Shown: piece after piece, positions 7,909 to 16,286 of the stretch | How positions within the stretch are numbered: the first letter of the stretch is position 1 | How the letters are laid out: each line of letters starts with the position of its first letter | From: Azospirillum thermophilum | GTDB lineage: Bacteria; Pseudomonadota; Alphaproteobacteria; Azospirillales; Azospirillaceae | Assembly (NCBI RefSeq): GCF_003130795.1 | Contig: NZ_CP029357.1 | Span: 608,414 to 672,413, forward strand | DNA length: 64,000 bases | Direction: 5' to 3' | Translations under genes and position numbers: made by a program | The notes under the pieces: model-generated | Database searches by the model: none | Seen by the model: only the letters and a program-made list of their open reading frames with translations | Told to the model about the DNA's origin: nothing

Positions 7909-9027
7909 TCACCGCATCGGCCCGGCCGGAACGGGCGGCACGGGTGCGGAGACCTGCGGCAGATTCTCCCGGAAGATGACCTCGCAGCGCGGCGCCTCCG
8001 TACCGTCCAGCGGCGGGCGGGCGGCCCGCAGGTTTGCGAAGATGGAGGCGCAGGTCAGCATGATCCGGCGGGGATCGGAGGTGATCACCGCATCCATCGT
8101 CCCGTCGATCAGCAGGGACCGGGTCTGCGACGTCAGGCCGTGGCCGACGAAGACGACCTCCCTCTCGCGCCGCACCTCCTTGAGGGCCTTCGCGACGCCC
8201 AGGGCGCCGCCGCCGATGTTGTAGATCCCCGCCAGATCCGGATGGTGGCTGAGCAGGGCGCGCGTCTGCCGGTAGCTCTCGCCCTCGTCGTCGTGCGCCT
8301 CCCGCAGGCCGAGCACCTCGATCGCGGGGGAGGTCTCGTTCAAATAGTGGAGGAAGCCCAGCTCGCGCTCCTCGTGGGTGCGGTAGCTCAGGCTTCCGGC
8401 GATCATCGCGACCTTGGCCGGACGCGGCCCGATGAAGCGCGCGATCAGATAGCCCGCCGTGCGCCCGGCCGAGCGGTTGTCGAGACCGACATAGGCGACC
8501 CGGCGGCAGTTGAGGATGTCGGAGATCAGCGTCACCGTCGGGACGTTCCGGTCCGCCAGTTCGTTGACCGCCTCGCGGACGGCCGGATGTTCCAGCGCCA
8601 TGAAGGCGATGCCGTCCTTCTTCCGGCATTCCTGGAGCAGGGCGCGCGCCAGGAGCTCCGGGTTGAAGCTCTTGATGAAGTCGACCTGCGCCTTCACCCC
8701 GAGGGCGGCGAGCGCCGCCTCCGAGCTGCGGATGAGCTGGCCCAGCCCGGTCAGGAACAGGTTGGTTCCGGCCGGCAGCAGGAAGGACACGCGGATCGGC
8801 TTCGGGGTGATCGCGTCGATCAGCGCCGCCTCGGGCAGATACTCCAGCTCCGCAGCGGCCTTCAGGACCCGCTGCACCGTGGCGGCGCGCACGCCGGGCC
8901 GATGGTTCAGCACGCGGTCGACGGTCGCCGTCGACACGCCGGACAGCCGGGCGATGTCGGCGATCCGCGGCAGACCGCGGACGCCGGCCTTCTGAGCGGC
9001 TGTCGTCCCTTCCAGGTCATCGGTCAT
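7909..9027 (-). CDS. LacI-family transcriptional regulator
   Basis: A 372-residue protein. The N-terminal HTH reads IADIARLSGVSTATVDRVLN followed by HRPGVR, and the periplasmic-binding-protein-like effector domain includes MALEHPAVREAVNELADRNV, YVGLDNRSAGRTAGYLIARF and VVFVGHGLT, typical of the LacI branch that senses sugars. GGAGG lies 5 nt before the ATG at 9027. The gene is divergent from the TRAP transporter operon, which it probably controls. The ligand is likely the acid sugar imported by that system. Confidence 0.9.
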   Translation of the reverse strand: MTDDLEGTTAAQKAGVRGLPRIADIARLSGVSTATVDRVLNHRPGVRAATVQRVLKAAAELEYLPEAALIDAITPKPIRVSFLLPAGTNLFLTGLGQLIRSSEAALAALGVKAQVDFIKSFNPELLARALLQECRKKDGIAFMALEHPAVREAVNELADRNVPTVTLISDILNCRRVAYVGLDNRSAGRTAGYLIARFIGPRPAKVAMIAGSLSYRTHEERELGFLHYLNETSPAIEVLGLREAHDDEGESYRQTRALLSHHPDLAGIYNIGGGALGVAKALKEVRREREVVFVGHGLTSQTRSLLIDGTMDAVITSDPRRIMLTCASIFANLRAARPPLDGTEAPRCEVIFRENLPQVSAPVPPVPAGPMR

Positions 9028-9069
9028 CGCGGCCTCCGGGAAACCATCAAAAACCATCATCAATCGCGT

Positions 9070-9098
9070 TTGACAGCCGGAAATGCGAGAATTACCGT
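9070..9098 (+). promoter_or_regulatory. Candidate promoter of the TRAP operon
   Basis: A perfect TTGACA (9070-9075) is followed after 17 bp by TACCGT (9093-9098), 58 bp before the start of the binding-protein gene. Flanking repeats of CCATCAAAA (near 9047 and 9120) may be part of the LacI-type operator. The -10 match is only partial. Confidence 0.35.
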
Positions 9099-9155
9099 TT
9101 CGGCTATGCCCATCATAGTCCATCAAAATACGTCAGGGCCGCAAGGGGAAGAATC

Positions 9156-10175
9156 ATGCTTCAGCTCTCGCGCCGCACCGTGCTCCAGTCTCTCGCCACC
9201 GCTCCCGTGGCCGGTGCCATCCTCGGAATGCCGCGCATCGCGCGCGCGGCCGAGTTCGAGTTCAAGTACGGCAACAACCTGCCGCTCACCCATCCGCTGA
9301 ACATCCGCGCCCACGAGGCGGCCGAGCGCATCCGGCGCGAAAGCGGCGGCCGGGTCGACATCCAGATTTTCCCGAACAACCAGCTCGGCGGCGACACCGA
9401 CATGCTGTCGCAGGTGCGCAACGGCGGCATCACCTTCTTCACGCCGTCCGCCCTGGTGATCGCCACGCTGGTCCCGGTCGCCGCGATCAACGCCGTGGGA
9501 TTCGCCTTCGCCGATTATTCCCAGGTGTGGTCGGCGATGGACGGCAAGCTCGGCGAGGCGGTGCGCACCGCCATCGGCAAGGTCGGTCTCTACGCCTTCG
9601 AAAAGATGTGGGACAACGGCTTCCGCCAGATGACCAGCAGCGGCAAGCCCATCGAGTCCGTCGGCGACATGAACGGCCTGAAGATCCGGGTGCCGGTCAG
9701 CCCGCTCAGCATCGCGATGTTCAAGGCGCTGTCGGCCTCCCCGGCAAGCCTGCAGTTCAGCGAGGTGTACTCCGCCCTCCAGACGCGGGTGGTCGACGCC
9801 CAGGAGAACCCGCTGCCGATCATCCAGGTCGCCAAGCTCTACGAGGTGCAGAAATACTGCGCCCTGTCCAACCACATCTGGGACGGCTACTGGTTCATCG
9901 CCAACGGCCGCGCCTGGAAGAGCCTGCCGGCCGACCTGCAGAAGATCGTCGCCGCCGCCATCAACGATGCCGGCATGCAGCAGCGCGAGGACATCAAGGC
10001 CCTCAACCAGTCCGTCCAGACCGATCTGCAAAGCAAGGGCCTGGCGTTCAATCAGCCGAGCCCCGACAGCTTCCGGGCGAAGCTGCGCGACGCCGGCTTC
10101 TACGCCGAGTGGAAGGGCCGCTTCGGCGAGGATGCCTGGGCTCTCCTGGAGGGGGCCGTCGGCAAGCTCGCCTGA
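9156..10175 (+). CDS. TRAP transporter solute-binding protein (DctP family)
   Basis: A 339-residue periplasmic binding protein. The N-terminus LSRRTVLQSLATAPVAGAIL resembles a twin-arginine signal, ending at ARAAEFEF. The body has typical DctP features: LPLTHPLNIRAHEAAERIRR, IFPNNQLGGDTDMLSQVRNG, the carboxylate-binding arginine region MNGLKIRVP, and ENPLPIIQVAKLYEVQKY. It precedes the fused permease by 45 bp and forms one transport operon with it. The substrate is probably a four-carbon sugar acid judged by the neighbouring kinase and dehydrogenase. Confidence 0.9.
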   Translation: MLQLSRRTVLQSLATAPVAGAILGMPRIARAAEFEFKYGNNLPLTHPLNIRAHEAAERIRRESGGRVDIQIFPNNQLGGDTDMLSQVRNGGITFFTPSALVIATLVPVAAINAVGFAFADYSQVWSAMDGKLGEAVRTAIGKVGLYAFEKMWDNGFRQMTSSGKPIESVGDMNGLKIRVPVSPLSIAMFKALSASPASLQFSEVYSALQTRVVDAQENPLPIIQVAKLYEVQKYCALSNHIWDGYWFIANGRAWKSLPADLQKIVAAAINDAGMQQREDIKALNQSVQTDLQSKGLAFNQPSPDSFRAKLRDAGFYAEWKGRFGEDAWALLEGAVGKLA

Positions 10176-10220
10176 GGAGCGGGACCATCCATGGACAATC
10201 GGGCGAAGGAGGGTGCGGCC

Positions 10221-12110
10221 ATGTCCCACCATACTGCCAGCTTTGATGTGGAGACGGCGAAGCCGAACGGACTCTCGCCCAGGCTCCTCGCGGACCGGCT
10301 CGACCGCGGTCTGGCGACCGTGGTCGAGGGCGTGGCGGCGCTGCTCGTTCTCGTCGAGATCATCGTCCTCCTGGCCGGAGTGACGACGCGCTATGTCTTC
10401 CACGCGCCGCTGGTGTGGTCCGACGAGCTCGCCTCCATCCTGTTCCTCTGGCTGTCCATGCTGGGGGCGGTGGTCGCGCTGCAGCGCAGCGCGCATATGC
10501 GCATGACGGGAATGCTCGGCCTCTTCGGGGCCCGTGCCCGTCCACTGCTGGAGGCGATGGCCGTCACGGCGCCCATCGCCTTCCTCCTGCTGATCCTGTA
10601 TCCGACGCTGGACTACGCGATCGAGGAGCAGTTCATCGTCACGCCGGCGCTGGAGATCAGCAACGCCTGGCGGGCGGCCGCCCTGCCCACCGGGCTCTTC
10701 CTGATGCTGGTGGTCGGGCTGTTCCGTCTCGTCCATCTCGGATCGTGGCGCCTCGCCTTGTCGGCAACGGCGCTGACGGCCGCCGCGGTGGGGCTGTTCT
10801 GGCTGGCCGGGCCGCTGTTCAAGCCGCTGGGGCAGGTGAACCTGGTCATCTTCTTCGTCGGCGTGGTGGCGGTGAACGTCTTCGCCGGGGTGCCCATCGC
10901 CTTCTCCTTCGCGCTGGCCACCTTCGGCTATCTGTCGCTGACCACCAAGACGCCGTTGCTGGTGATGGTCGGGCGGCTGGACGAGGGCATGTCGCACCTG
11001 ATCCTGCTGGCGGTACCCCTGTTCATCTTCCTTGGCATGCTGATCGAAATGACCGGCATGGCGCGGGCGATGATCCAGTTCCTCGCCGCCCTGCTCGGGC
11101 ACGTGCGCGGCGGGCTGTCCTATGTGCTGATCGGGGCGATGTACCTCGTATCCGGCATCTCCGGATCCAAGGTCGCCGACATGGCGGCGATCGCCCCCAT
11201 CCTGTTCCCGGAGATGAAGAAGCGCGGAGCCCCTCCGGGCGACCTCGTGGCGCTGCTGTCGGCCACCGGCGCGCAGACCGAGACGATCCCGCCGAGCATC
11301 GTCCTGATCACCATCGGCTCGGTCACCGGCGTGTCGATCGCAGCGCTGTTCTCCGGCGGGCTCCTTCCGGCCCTCGTCCTGGGCGCCGCGCTGTGGGCGG
11401 TGGTCTGGTGGCGGTACCGCCACGAGGATCTGAGCCAGGTCGGCCGGCCGTCCAGGATGGAGATCGGACGGCTCGCCATCATCGCGCTGCCTGCCATCCT
11501 GCTGCCCTTCGTGATCCGGGCCGCGGTGGTCGAAGGCGTCGCCACGGCGACCGAGGTGTCGACCATCGGCATCGCCTATTCGGCGGTGATGGGTCTCCTC
11601 GTCTACCGCCAGTTCGACTGGACGCGCCTGAAACCGATGCTGATCGAAACGGCGACCCTGACCGGCGCCATCATCTTCATCGTCGGCTGCGCCACCGCCA
11701 TGGCCTGGGGCCTGACGCAGTCCGGTTTCTCCCGCGACCTCGCCCGCTGGATGGCCGGCATCCCCGGCGGCAGCTATGGCTTCCTCGCCATCTCCATCGT
11801 CGCCTTCATCATCCTGGGCAGCGTGCTGGAGGGCATCCCCGCCATCGTCCTGTTCGGGCCGCTGCTGTTCCCCATCGCCCGGGACGCCGGCGTGCACGAG
11901 GTCCACTACGCGATGGTGGTCATCTTCGCCATGGGCATCGGCCTGTTCTCCCCGCCGTTCGGGGTCGGCTACTACGGCGCCTGCGCCATCAGCAAGGTCC
12001 ATCCCGACGAGGGACTGAAATACATCGGCGGCTATGTCGCGGCGCTCTTCATCGGCCTCGTCGTCGTCGCCGCCATTCCCTGGATTTCCACGGCCTTCGT
12101 TCCCCAGTGA
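10221..12110 (+). CDS. Fused TRAP transporter permease (DctQ-DctM)
   Basis: A 629-residue membrane protein that joins both TRAP membrane subunits. Residues about 30-160 form a four-helix DctQ domain (VWSDELASILFLWLSMLGAV), then a linking hydrophobic helix, then a 12-helix DctM domain from about residue 195 (VNVFAGVPIAFSFALATFGY, YLVSGISGSKVADMAAIAPI, GAQTETIPPS). The ATG at 10221 has AAGGAGG at ideal spacing; an ATG at 10191 in frame is less well placed. QM fusions are known in the family. It uses an ion gradient to import the ligand of the upstream binding protein. Confidence 0.92.
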   Translation: MSHHTASFDVETAKPNGLSPRLLADRLDRGLATVVEGVAALLVLVEIIVLLAGVTTRYVFHAPLVWSDELASILFLWLSMLGAVVALQRSAHMRMTGMLGLFGARARPLLEAMAVTAPIAFLLLILYPTLDYAIEEQFIVTPALEISNAWRAAALPTGLFLMLVVGLFRLVHLGSWRLALSATALTAAAVGLFWLAGPLFKPLGQVNLVIFFVGVVAVNVFAGVPIAFSFALATFGYLSLTTKTPLLVMVGRLDEGMSHLILLAVPLFIFLGMLIEMTGMARAMIQFLAALLGHVRGGLSYVLIGAMYLVSGISGSKVADMAAIAPILFPEMKKRGAPPGDLVALLSATGAQTETIPPSIVLITIGSVTGVSIAALFSGGLLPALVLGAALWAVVWWRYRHEDLSQVGRPSRMEIGRLAIIALPAILLPFVIRAAVVEGVATATEVSTIGIAYSAVMGLLVYRQFDWTRLKPMLIETATLTGAIIFIVGCATAMAWGLTQSGFSRDLARWMAGIPGGSYGFLAISIVAFIILGSVLEGIPAIVLFGPLLFPIARDAGVHEVHYAMVVIFAMGIGLFSPPFGVGYYGACAISKVHPDEGLKYIGGYVAALFIGLVVVAAIPWISTAFVPQ

Positions 12111-12147
12111 CGATGCCGGTCCACCGATACACATGCAGGAGTTCGTC

Positions 12148-12690
12148 ATGAGCCGCTTTTTCGGTCACATTCGGCAGGCCGGCTATGTCGTGAAGGACAT
12201 CGAGGCCGCCATGGACTACTGGAGCCGGGTTCTCGGCATCGGCCCGTGGTTCTACAAGGAACGGGTCCCCATCGTGAACTACACCTACCGCGGGGAGCCC
12301 TACGAGGTGCACAACTCCGTGGCGCTCGCCAACTCCGGCCCGCTGCAGATGGAACTGATCCAGACCCGCAACGACGTGCCGTCCATGTACCGGGATTTCC
12401 TCAAGGCCGGCAACACGGGCCTCCAGCATGTGGCCTACTGGACGGAGAGCTTCGACGCCGACCTGAAGCGCCTGACCGGGCAGGGATTCAAGGTGGTGAT
12501 GAGCGGCGAGGTCGGCGAGCGGGGCCGCTTCGTCTACTTCGACACGGAATACCATCCCGGCACGGTGATCGAACTGTCGGAGGTCGCCGGCCCGAAGGGA
12601 AAGATGTTCGATCTGATCCGCGGAGCCTCGATCGATTGGGACGGCCGCGACCCGGTCCGTCCGTTCCCCGACCTGACCCGGCTTTCCTGA
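12148..12690 (+). CDS. VOC-superfamily (glyoxalase-like) protein
   Basis: A 180-residue protein with one vicinal-oxygen-chelate fold in two beta-alpha-beta modules: IRQAGYVVKDIEAAMDYWSR at the N-terminus, MELIQTRNDVPSMY, then GLQHVAYWTESFDADLKRL and YFDTEYHPGTVIELSE at the end. The metal ligands His (LQHVAYW) and Glu (VIELSE) are present. AGGAG is 6 nt before the ATG at 12148. It follows the TRAP permease by 37 bp, so it is probably co-transcribed and may act as an isomerase, epimerase or lyase on an acid-sugar intermediate. Its reaction is unknown. Confidence 0.8.
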   Translation: MSRFFGHIRQAGYVVKDIEAAMDYWSRVLGIGPWFYKERVPIVNYTYRGEPYEVHNSVALANSGPLQMELIQTRNDVPSMYRDFLKAGNTGLQHVAYWTESFDADLKRLTGQGFKVVMSGEVGERGRFVYFDTEYHPGTVIELSEVAGPKGKMFDLIRGASIDWDGRDPVRPFPDLTRLS

Positions 12691-12802
12691 GCCGGGACCC
12701 CCGCGGTCCGAGGGGCGGCGGCGGACCGGCCGGCGCCATCCTCGACGGGGACATCCCCGCAGGACGGTCCGCCACCCTCCCTTCGGCCGGCAGGCCCGTG
12801 GC

Positions 12803-13483
12803 CTAGAAGGCGCCGGTCAGGCCCATCTGCCAGAAATCGGCCTCCAGGCGGCAGGCCTGGCGGAAGATCGTGACGAGCTGCGGGAAGCGCTGCTGCGTCA
12901 TGCTGCGCGCCGCCAGCCGGTCGAGCGTCGCGCGGGCGCCGGCCGCCACCTGCTGGTAGGCCTCCCCGGAATACTCCGCGATCCAGGCACGGTAGGAGTT
13001 GTCCTCGGCCGCCGCCCGCGGATCGGCGGCGAGCCGGCGGGCGATCTCGGCATAGCCCACCACGCAGGGGGCGAGCGCCACATGCAGGTCCAGCAGGTCG
13101 CCGCGCATCCCGGTCTCCAGCACATAGCGCGTGTAGGCCATGGTCGCCTTGGCCTCGGTCGCCCGCTCCAGGTCGGCCGGCCCCAGCCCCCAGCCGCCGC
13201 ACAGCCGCACATGCAGGTCCATCTCGACGTCGAGGATCGCCTTCAGCCCGGTGAAGGCCGCCTGCATGTCGGCCAGCGACTGCCCCTTGTAGACCGCCAG
13301 CGCATAGGCGCGGGCGAAGTGGATCAGGAACAGGTAGTCCTGCACCAGATAGTGGCGGAAGGCCCGCGCCGGCAGGGTGCCGTTGCCGAGCTGCCGCACG
13401 AAGGAATGGTCGACATAGGCGGCCCAGTCGTCCCGCGACTCCGCGACCAGCCGGTCGAACAGATCAGCGCCCTCGGCCATCAT
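12803..13483 (-). CDS. tenA: TenA-family aminopyrimidine aminohydrolase (thiaminase II)
   Basis: A 226-residue all-helical protein of the TenA family, with FVRQLGNGTLPARAFRHYLV, QDYLFLIHFARAYALAVYKG, a Cys/Tyr pair near VALAPCVVGYAEI, and YRAWIAEYSGEAYQ, covering the known active-site Asp, Tyr, Cys and Glu positions. TenA salvages hydroxymethylpyrimidine from degraded thiamine. It stands alone between the VOC gene and the divergent arsenic operon. I looked for a TPP riboswitch in its leader and saw none. AGGAAGG precedes the ATG at 13483. Confidence 0.9.
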   Translation of the reverse strand: MMAEGADLFDRLVAESRDDWAAYVDHSFVRQLGNGTLPARAFRHYLVQDYLFLIHFARAYALAVYKGQSLADMQAAFTGLKAILDVEMDLHVRLCGGWGLGPADLERATEAKATMAYTRYVLETGMRGDLLDLHVALAPCVVGYAEIARRLAADPRAAAEDNSYRAWIAEYSGEAYQQVAAGARATLDRLAARSMTQQRFPQLVTIFRQACRLEADFWQMGLTGAF

Positions 13484-13612
13484 CCGTATCCTTCCTCACT
13501 CGTTCCCCGCCACCTCCCGCCGCGGCGGACACCGCCGGCGCCCGGCAGTTCATACCGGCTCCGCCGGGCCGCCGCCAGATGGTTGATCGGCATAGCGCAC
13601 CCGTCCGCCGTC

Positions 13613-13632
13613 ATTTCGACAATCCTCGAAAT
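13613..13632. promoter_or_regulatory. ArsR operator 1
   Basis: Perfect inverted repeat ATTTCGA-CAATCC-TCGAAAT (7-6-7), ending 4 bp before the TTGACC -35 box of the ars promoter. Its geometry is identical to operator 2. Confidence 0.65.
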
Positions 13633-13636
13633 ATCG

Positions 13637-13665
13637 TTGACCACCCCGGCCCGGCAGATTATTTT
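13637..13665 (+). promoter_or_regulatory. Promoter of the ars operon
   Basis: TTGACC (13637-13642), 17-bp spacer, TATTTT (13660-13665). The -10 box lies inside operator 2, so repressor binding there would block RNA polymerase. Expected start of transcription is near 13672. Confidence 0.6.
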
Positions 13666-13680
13666 GATGATCATCGAAAT
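13661..13680. promoter_or_regulatory. ArsR operator 2
   Basis: Inverted repeat ATTTTGA-TGATCA-TCGAAAT with one mismatch in the arms, same 7-6-7 layout as operator 1 and exactly 48 bp downstream of it. It covers the -10 box. Confidence 0.65.
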
Positions 13681-13719
13681 ATGAAGCCGGCAGGCTGGCC
13701 GCCGGCGCCGGAGACACCC

Positions 13720-14139
13720 GTGGAACAGCGGTCGATGGAGAAGGCGGAGGTCCTGGCGGCACTCGCCGCCCTGGCGCAGGAAACGCGGCTGGACATCTTC
13801 CGGCTGCTGGTCCAGGCGGGGCCTGACGGCGTGGCGGCCGGCGCCATCGCGCAGGCGCTGGGCGTCGCGCCGGCCACACTCTCCTTCCACCTCTCCACCC
13901 TCAGCAGCGCCGGGCTGATCCTGCAGCGCCGGGTCAGCCGGTCGCTGATCTATTCGGCCGATTACGACCGGATGAACGGCCTGCTGGGCTTCCTGTCCGA
14001 GAATTGCTGCGGACAGCCGACGGCCGCCGCCGCCTGCATCCCGATCTGCGCCCCGGCGCCCGCGCCGGCCGGCCGCGAGACCGCTCCAAGCCAGGGAGAC
14101 GACCATGAAGCGCCTGCATGTCCACGTTGCGGTTTCTGA
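13720..14139 (+). CDS. arsR: ArsR-family arsenic-responsive repressor
   Basis: About 139 residues if the GTG at 13720 (GGAG box 7 nt upstream) is used; ATG at 13735 is the alternative. The winged HTH (LAALAQETRLDIFRLLVQAG, then VAPATLSFHLSTLSSAGLI) matches ArsR. The predicted As(III) sensor is C-terminal: vicinal Cys96-Cys97 in ENCCGQ plus four further cysteines (106, 110, 134, 137) in a Pro/Ala-rich tail. The gene ends inside the start of arsI (35-bp overlap), so the two are translationally coupled. It should repress the operon through the two operators upstream. Confidence 0.9.
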   Translation: MEQRSMEKAEVLAALAALAQETRLDIFRLLVQAGPDGVAAGAIAQALGVAPATLSFHLSTLSSAGLILQRRVSRSLIYSADYDRMNGLLGFLSENCCGQPTAAAACIPICAPAPAPAGRETAPSQGDDHEAPACPRCGF

Positions 14140-14632
14140 TCTCGGACAATCCGTCCGCTTCTATTCCACGCTCTTCGCCGCGGAACCGGCCGTCCTGAAG
14201 GACGACTATGCCAAGTGGATGCTGGAGGACCCGCGGGTCAACTTCGCGATCAGCGCCCGGGGGGCCGCTCCGGGGATCGAGCATCTCGGCATCCAGGCGG
14301 AGGACGAGGACGAGCTGGCGGAGATCCACGGCCGCCTGCGGCAGGCCGAAGGGCCGGTGCTGGACGAGGGGGAGACGACCTGCTGCTATGCCCGCTCGAC
14401 CAAGTCCTGGATCTCCGACCCGACCGGCATCGCGTGGGAGACCTTCCTCACCACCGGCGAGAACACGACCTACGGCGACAGCGCCCTGATCCGCCCGGCC
14501 ACAGCCGGCGAGGCGAGCGCCTGCTGCGGCCCGAAGCCCGACTTTTCCGCGGCGACGGCCGCCGCCGGTCCGGCAGCCGGGTCAGGCTGCTGCGCCCCGA
14601 AGGCGGACTCCGCCACCTCCTGCTGCGGCTGA
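14105..14632 (+). CDS. arsI: ArsI/CadI-family VOC dioxygenase (C-As lyase)
   Basis: A 175-residue VOC protein. N-terminal LHVHVAVSDLGQSVRFYSTL supplies the first metal His (5 or 7), His60 lies in IEHLGIQAE, and Glu112 in IAWETF completes the Fe(II) site. The vicinal Cys93-Cys94 (TTCCYARS) matches the pair that binds trivalent organoarsenicals in known ArsI. The family cleaves the carbon-arsenic bond of methylarsenite and aromatic arsenicals. The roughly 45-residue tail carries three more Cys pairs (140-141, 162-163, 173-174), which is unusual. It overlaps arsR and precedes arsC by 49 bp. CadI-like proteins of unknown role are the alternative. Confidence 0.85.
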   Translation: MKRLHVHVAVSDLGQSVRFYSTLFAAEPAVLKDDYAKWMLEDPRVNFAISARGAAPGIEHLGIQAEDEDELAEIHGRLRQAEGPVLDEGETTCCYARSTKSWISDPTGIAWETFLTTGENTTYGDSALIRPATAGEASACCGPKPDFSAATAAAGPAAGSGCCAPKADSATSCCG

Positions 14633-14681
14633 GGCCGCCCATGACCGACACCGCCCGAAATGAAGACCTGAGGAGCGAGCG

Positions 14682-15197
14682 ATGGCCGAGGAGCGAGTCT
14701 ACAATGTCCTGTTCCTGTGCACGCACAACAGCGCGCGCAGCGTCATGGCCGAGTGCCTGCTGAACCGCGAGGGCAAGGGGCGGTTCCGCGCCTTCAGCGC
14801 CGGCAGCATGCCGTCCGGCCGCATCAACCCCTTCGTGCGCGACCTGCTGGACCGCTCGGGCTTCGCGACGGCGGATCTGCGGTCCAAGAGCTGGGACGAG
14901 TTCGCGACGGCGGACGCCCCGCCCATGGATTTCGTCTTCACCGTCTGCGACGACGCGGCGGGCGAGGTCTGCCCCGTGTGGCCCGGCCAGCCGGTGACGG
15001 CGCACTGGGGCTTCCCCGATCCGTCGGGCGCCGAAGGCTCGGACGCCGAGAAGGCGGCCTTCGCCGCCGGCGTCTTCCGGCAGATCCAGCGGCGCATCCA
15101 GGCCTTCGCCAGCCTGCCGATCGGCTCGCTTGACCGGCTGTCGCTGAAGCGCAAGCTGGACGAGATGGCGGCCGACGATACCGTCGGCGCCCGCTGA
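14682..15197 (+). CDS. arsC: Arsenate reductase, low-molecular-weight phosphatase type
   Basis: A 171-residue protein with the P-loop FLCTHNSARSVMAE (nucleophile Cys13, Arg19), the redox cysteines Cys89 (TVCDD) and Cys97 (EVCPVW) and the general-acid loop HWGFPDPSG. This is the thioredoxin-coupled ArsC class, which reduces arsenate to arsenite. GAGGAG precedes the ATG. It supplies arsenite for the ACR3 pump encoded 21 bp downstream. Confidence 0.95.
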   Translation: MAEERVYNVLFLCTHNSARSVMAECLLNREGKGRFRAFSAGSMPSGRINPFVRDLLDRSGFATADLRSKSWDEFATADAPPMDFVFTVCDDAAGEVCPVWPGQPVTAHWGFPDPSGAEGSDAEKAAFAAGVFRQIQRRIQAFASLPIGSLDRLSLKRKLDEMAADDTVGAR

Positions 15198-15218
15198 CCC
15201 CAACAAGGACGGTCCATC

Positions 15219-16286
15219 ATGACGGCCGATATCCACGGCGCCCCGGCGGCCCGCCCGGCCATGGGCGGCTTCGAGCGCTACCTCAGCGTCTGGGTGGCGC
15301 TGTGCATCGTGGCGGGCATCGCGCTCGGCCACCTGATGCCGGGCCTGTTCCAGGTCATCGCGGCGGCGGAGGTCGCACAGGTCAACCTGCCGGTGGCGGT
15401 GCTGATCTGGCTGATGATCGTGCCGATGCTGCTGAAGATCGACCTCGGCGCGCTGGGTCAGGTGCGCGAGCACTGGCGCGGCATCGGGGTGACGCTGTTC
15501 ATCAACTGGGCGGTCAAGCCCTTCTCGATGGCGCTGCTCGGCACGCTGTTCATCGGCCACCTGTTCGCCCCGCTGCTGCCGCAGGACCAGATCCCCTCCT
15601 ACATCGCCGGGCTGATCCTGCTGGCCGCCGCCCCCTGCACCGCCATGGTCTTCGTCTGGTCCAACCTGTGCGAGGGCGAGCCGCATTACACGCTGAGCCA
15701 GGTGGCGCTGAACGACGTCATCATGGTCTTCGCCTTCGCGCCGCTGGTCGGGCTGCTGCTGGGCGTCGCCTCGATCACCGTGCCGTGGAGCACGCTGCTG
15801 CTGTCGGTGCTGCTCTACATCGTCATCCCCGTGGTGGCGGCGCAGCTCTGGCGGCGCACGCTGCTGGCCCGCGGCGGCGAGGCGGCGGTGAAGCGGACGC
15901 TCGGCCTGCTCCAGCCGCTGTCGCTGGTGGCGCTGCTGACCACGCTGGTGCTGCTGTTCGGCTTCCAGGGCGAGCGGATCCTGGCCCAGCCGCTGGTGAT
16001 CGGCCTGCTGGCGGTGCCGATCCTGATCCAGGTCTACTTCAACGCCGGCCTCGCCTACTGGCTGTCGCGGCGGTTCGGCGTCGCCTGGTGCGTCGCGGCG
16101 CCGGCGGCGCTGATCGGAGCATCCAACTTCTTCGAGCTGGCGGTGGCCGCGGCGATCAGCCTGTTCGGGCTGGGGTCCGGTGCGGCGCTCGCCACCGTCG
16201 TCGGCGTGCTGGTCGAGGTGCCGGTGATGCTGTCGGTCGTCCGCATCGTCAAGGCGACCCGGCCCTGGTACGAGGGGCGCGCCTAA
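15219..16286 (+). CDS. acr3: ACR3-family arsenite efflux transporter
   Basis: A 355-residue inner-membrane protein with ten predicted helices. The essential cysteine of ACR3 pumps is present as Cys140 in LLAAAPCTAMVFVWSNLCEG. FERYLSVWVALCIVAGIALG opens the first helix. It exports arsenite using the proton motive force. Last gene of the ars operon; its stop codon overlaps that of the convergent araC-type gene by a few bases (16283-16286). Confidence 0.95.
   Translation: MTADIHGAPAARPAMGGFERYLSVWVALCIVAGIALGHLMPGLFQVIAAAEVAQVNLPVAVLIWLMIVPMLLKIDLGALGQVREHWRGIGVTLFINWAVKPFSMALLGTLFIGHLFAPLLPQDQIPSYIAGLILLAAAPCTAMVFVWSNLCEGEPHYTLSQVALNDVIMVFAFAPLVGLLLGVASITVPWSTLLLSVLLYIVIPVVAAQLWRRTLLARGGEAAVKRTLGLLQPLSLVALLTTLVLLFGFQGERILAQPLVIGLLAVPILIQVYFNAGLAYWLSRRFGVAWCVAAPAALIGASNFFELAVAAAISLFGLGSGAALATVVGVLVEVPVMLSVVRIVKATRPWYEGRA

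Noticed and set aside
9123..12149. A 1008-codon open frame on the minus strand
   Set aside because: It is antisense to the TRAP binding-protein and permease genes, and has low-complexity His/Arg/Gly/Asp composition typical of shadow frames in high-GC DNA.
12691..12802. GC-rich hairpin as terminator between the VOC gene and tenA
   Set aside because: Several GC inverted repeats can form, but no T tract follows on either strand, so I do not call a terminator.
13484..13612. TPP riboswitch in front of tenA
   Set aside because: The CUGAGA and ACCUGA-type signature blocks of the THI box are not present on the minus strand.
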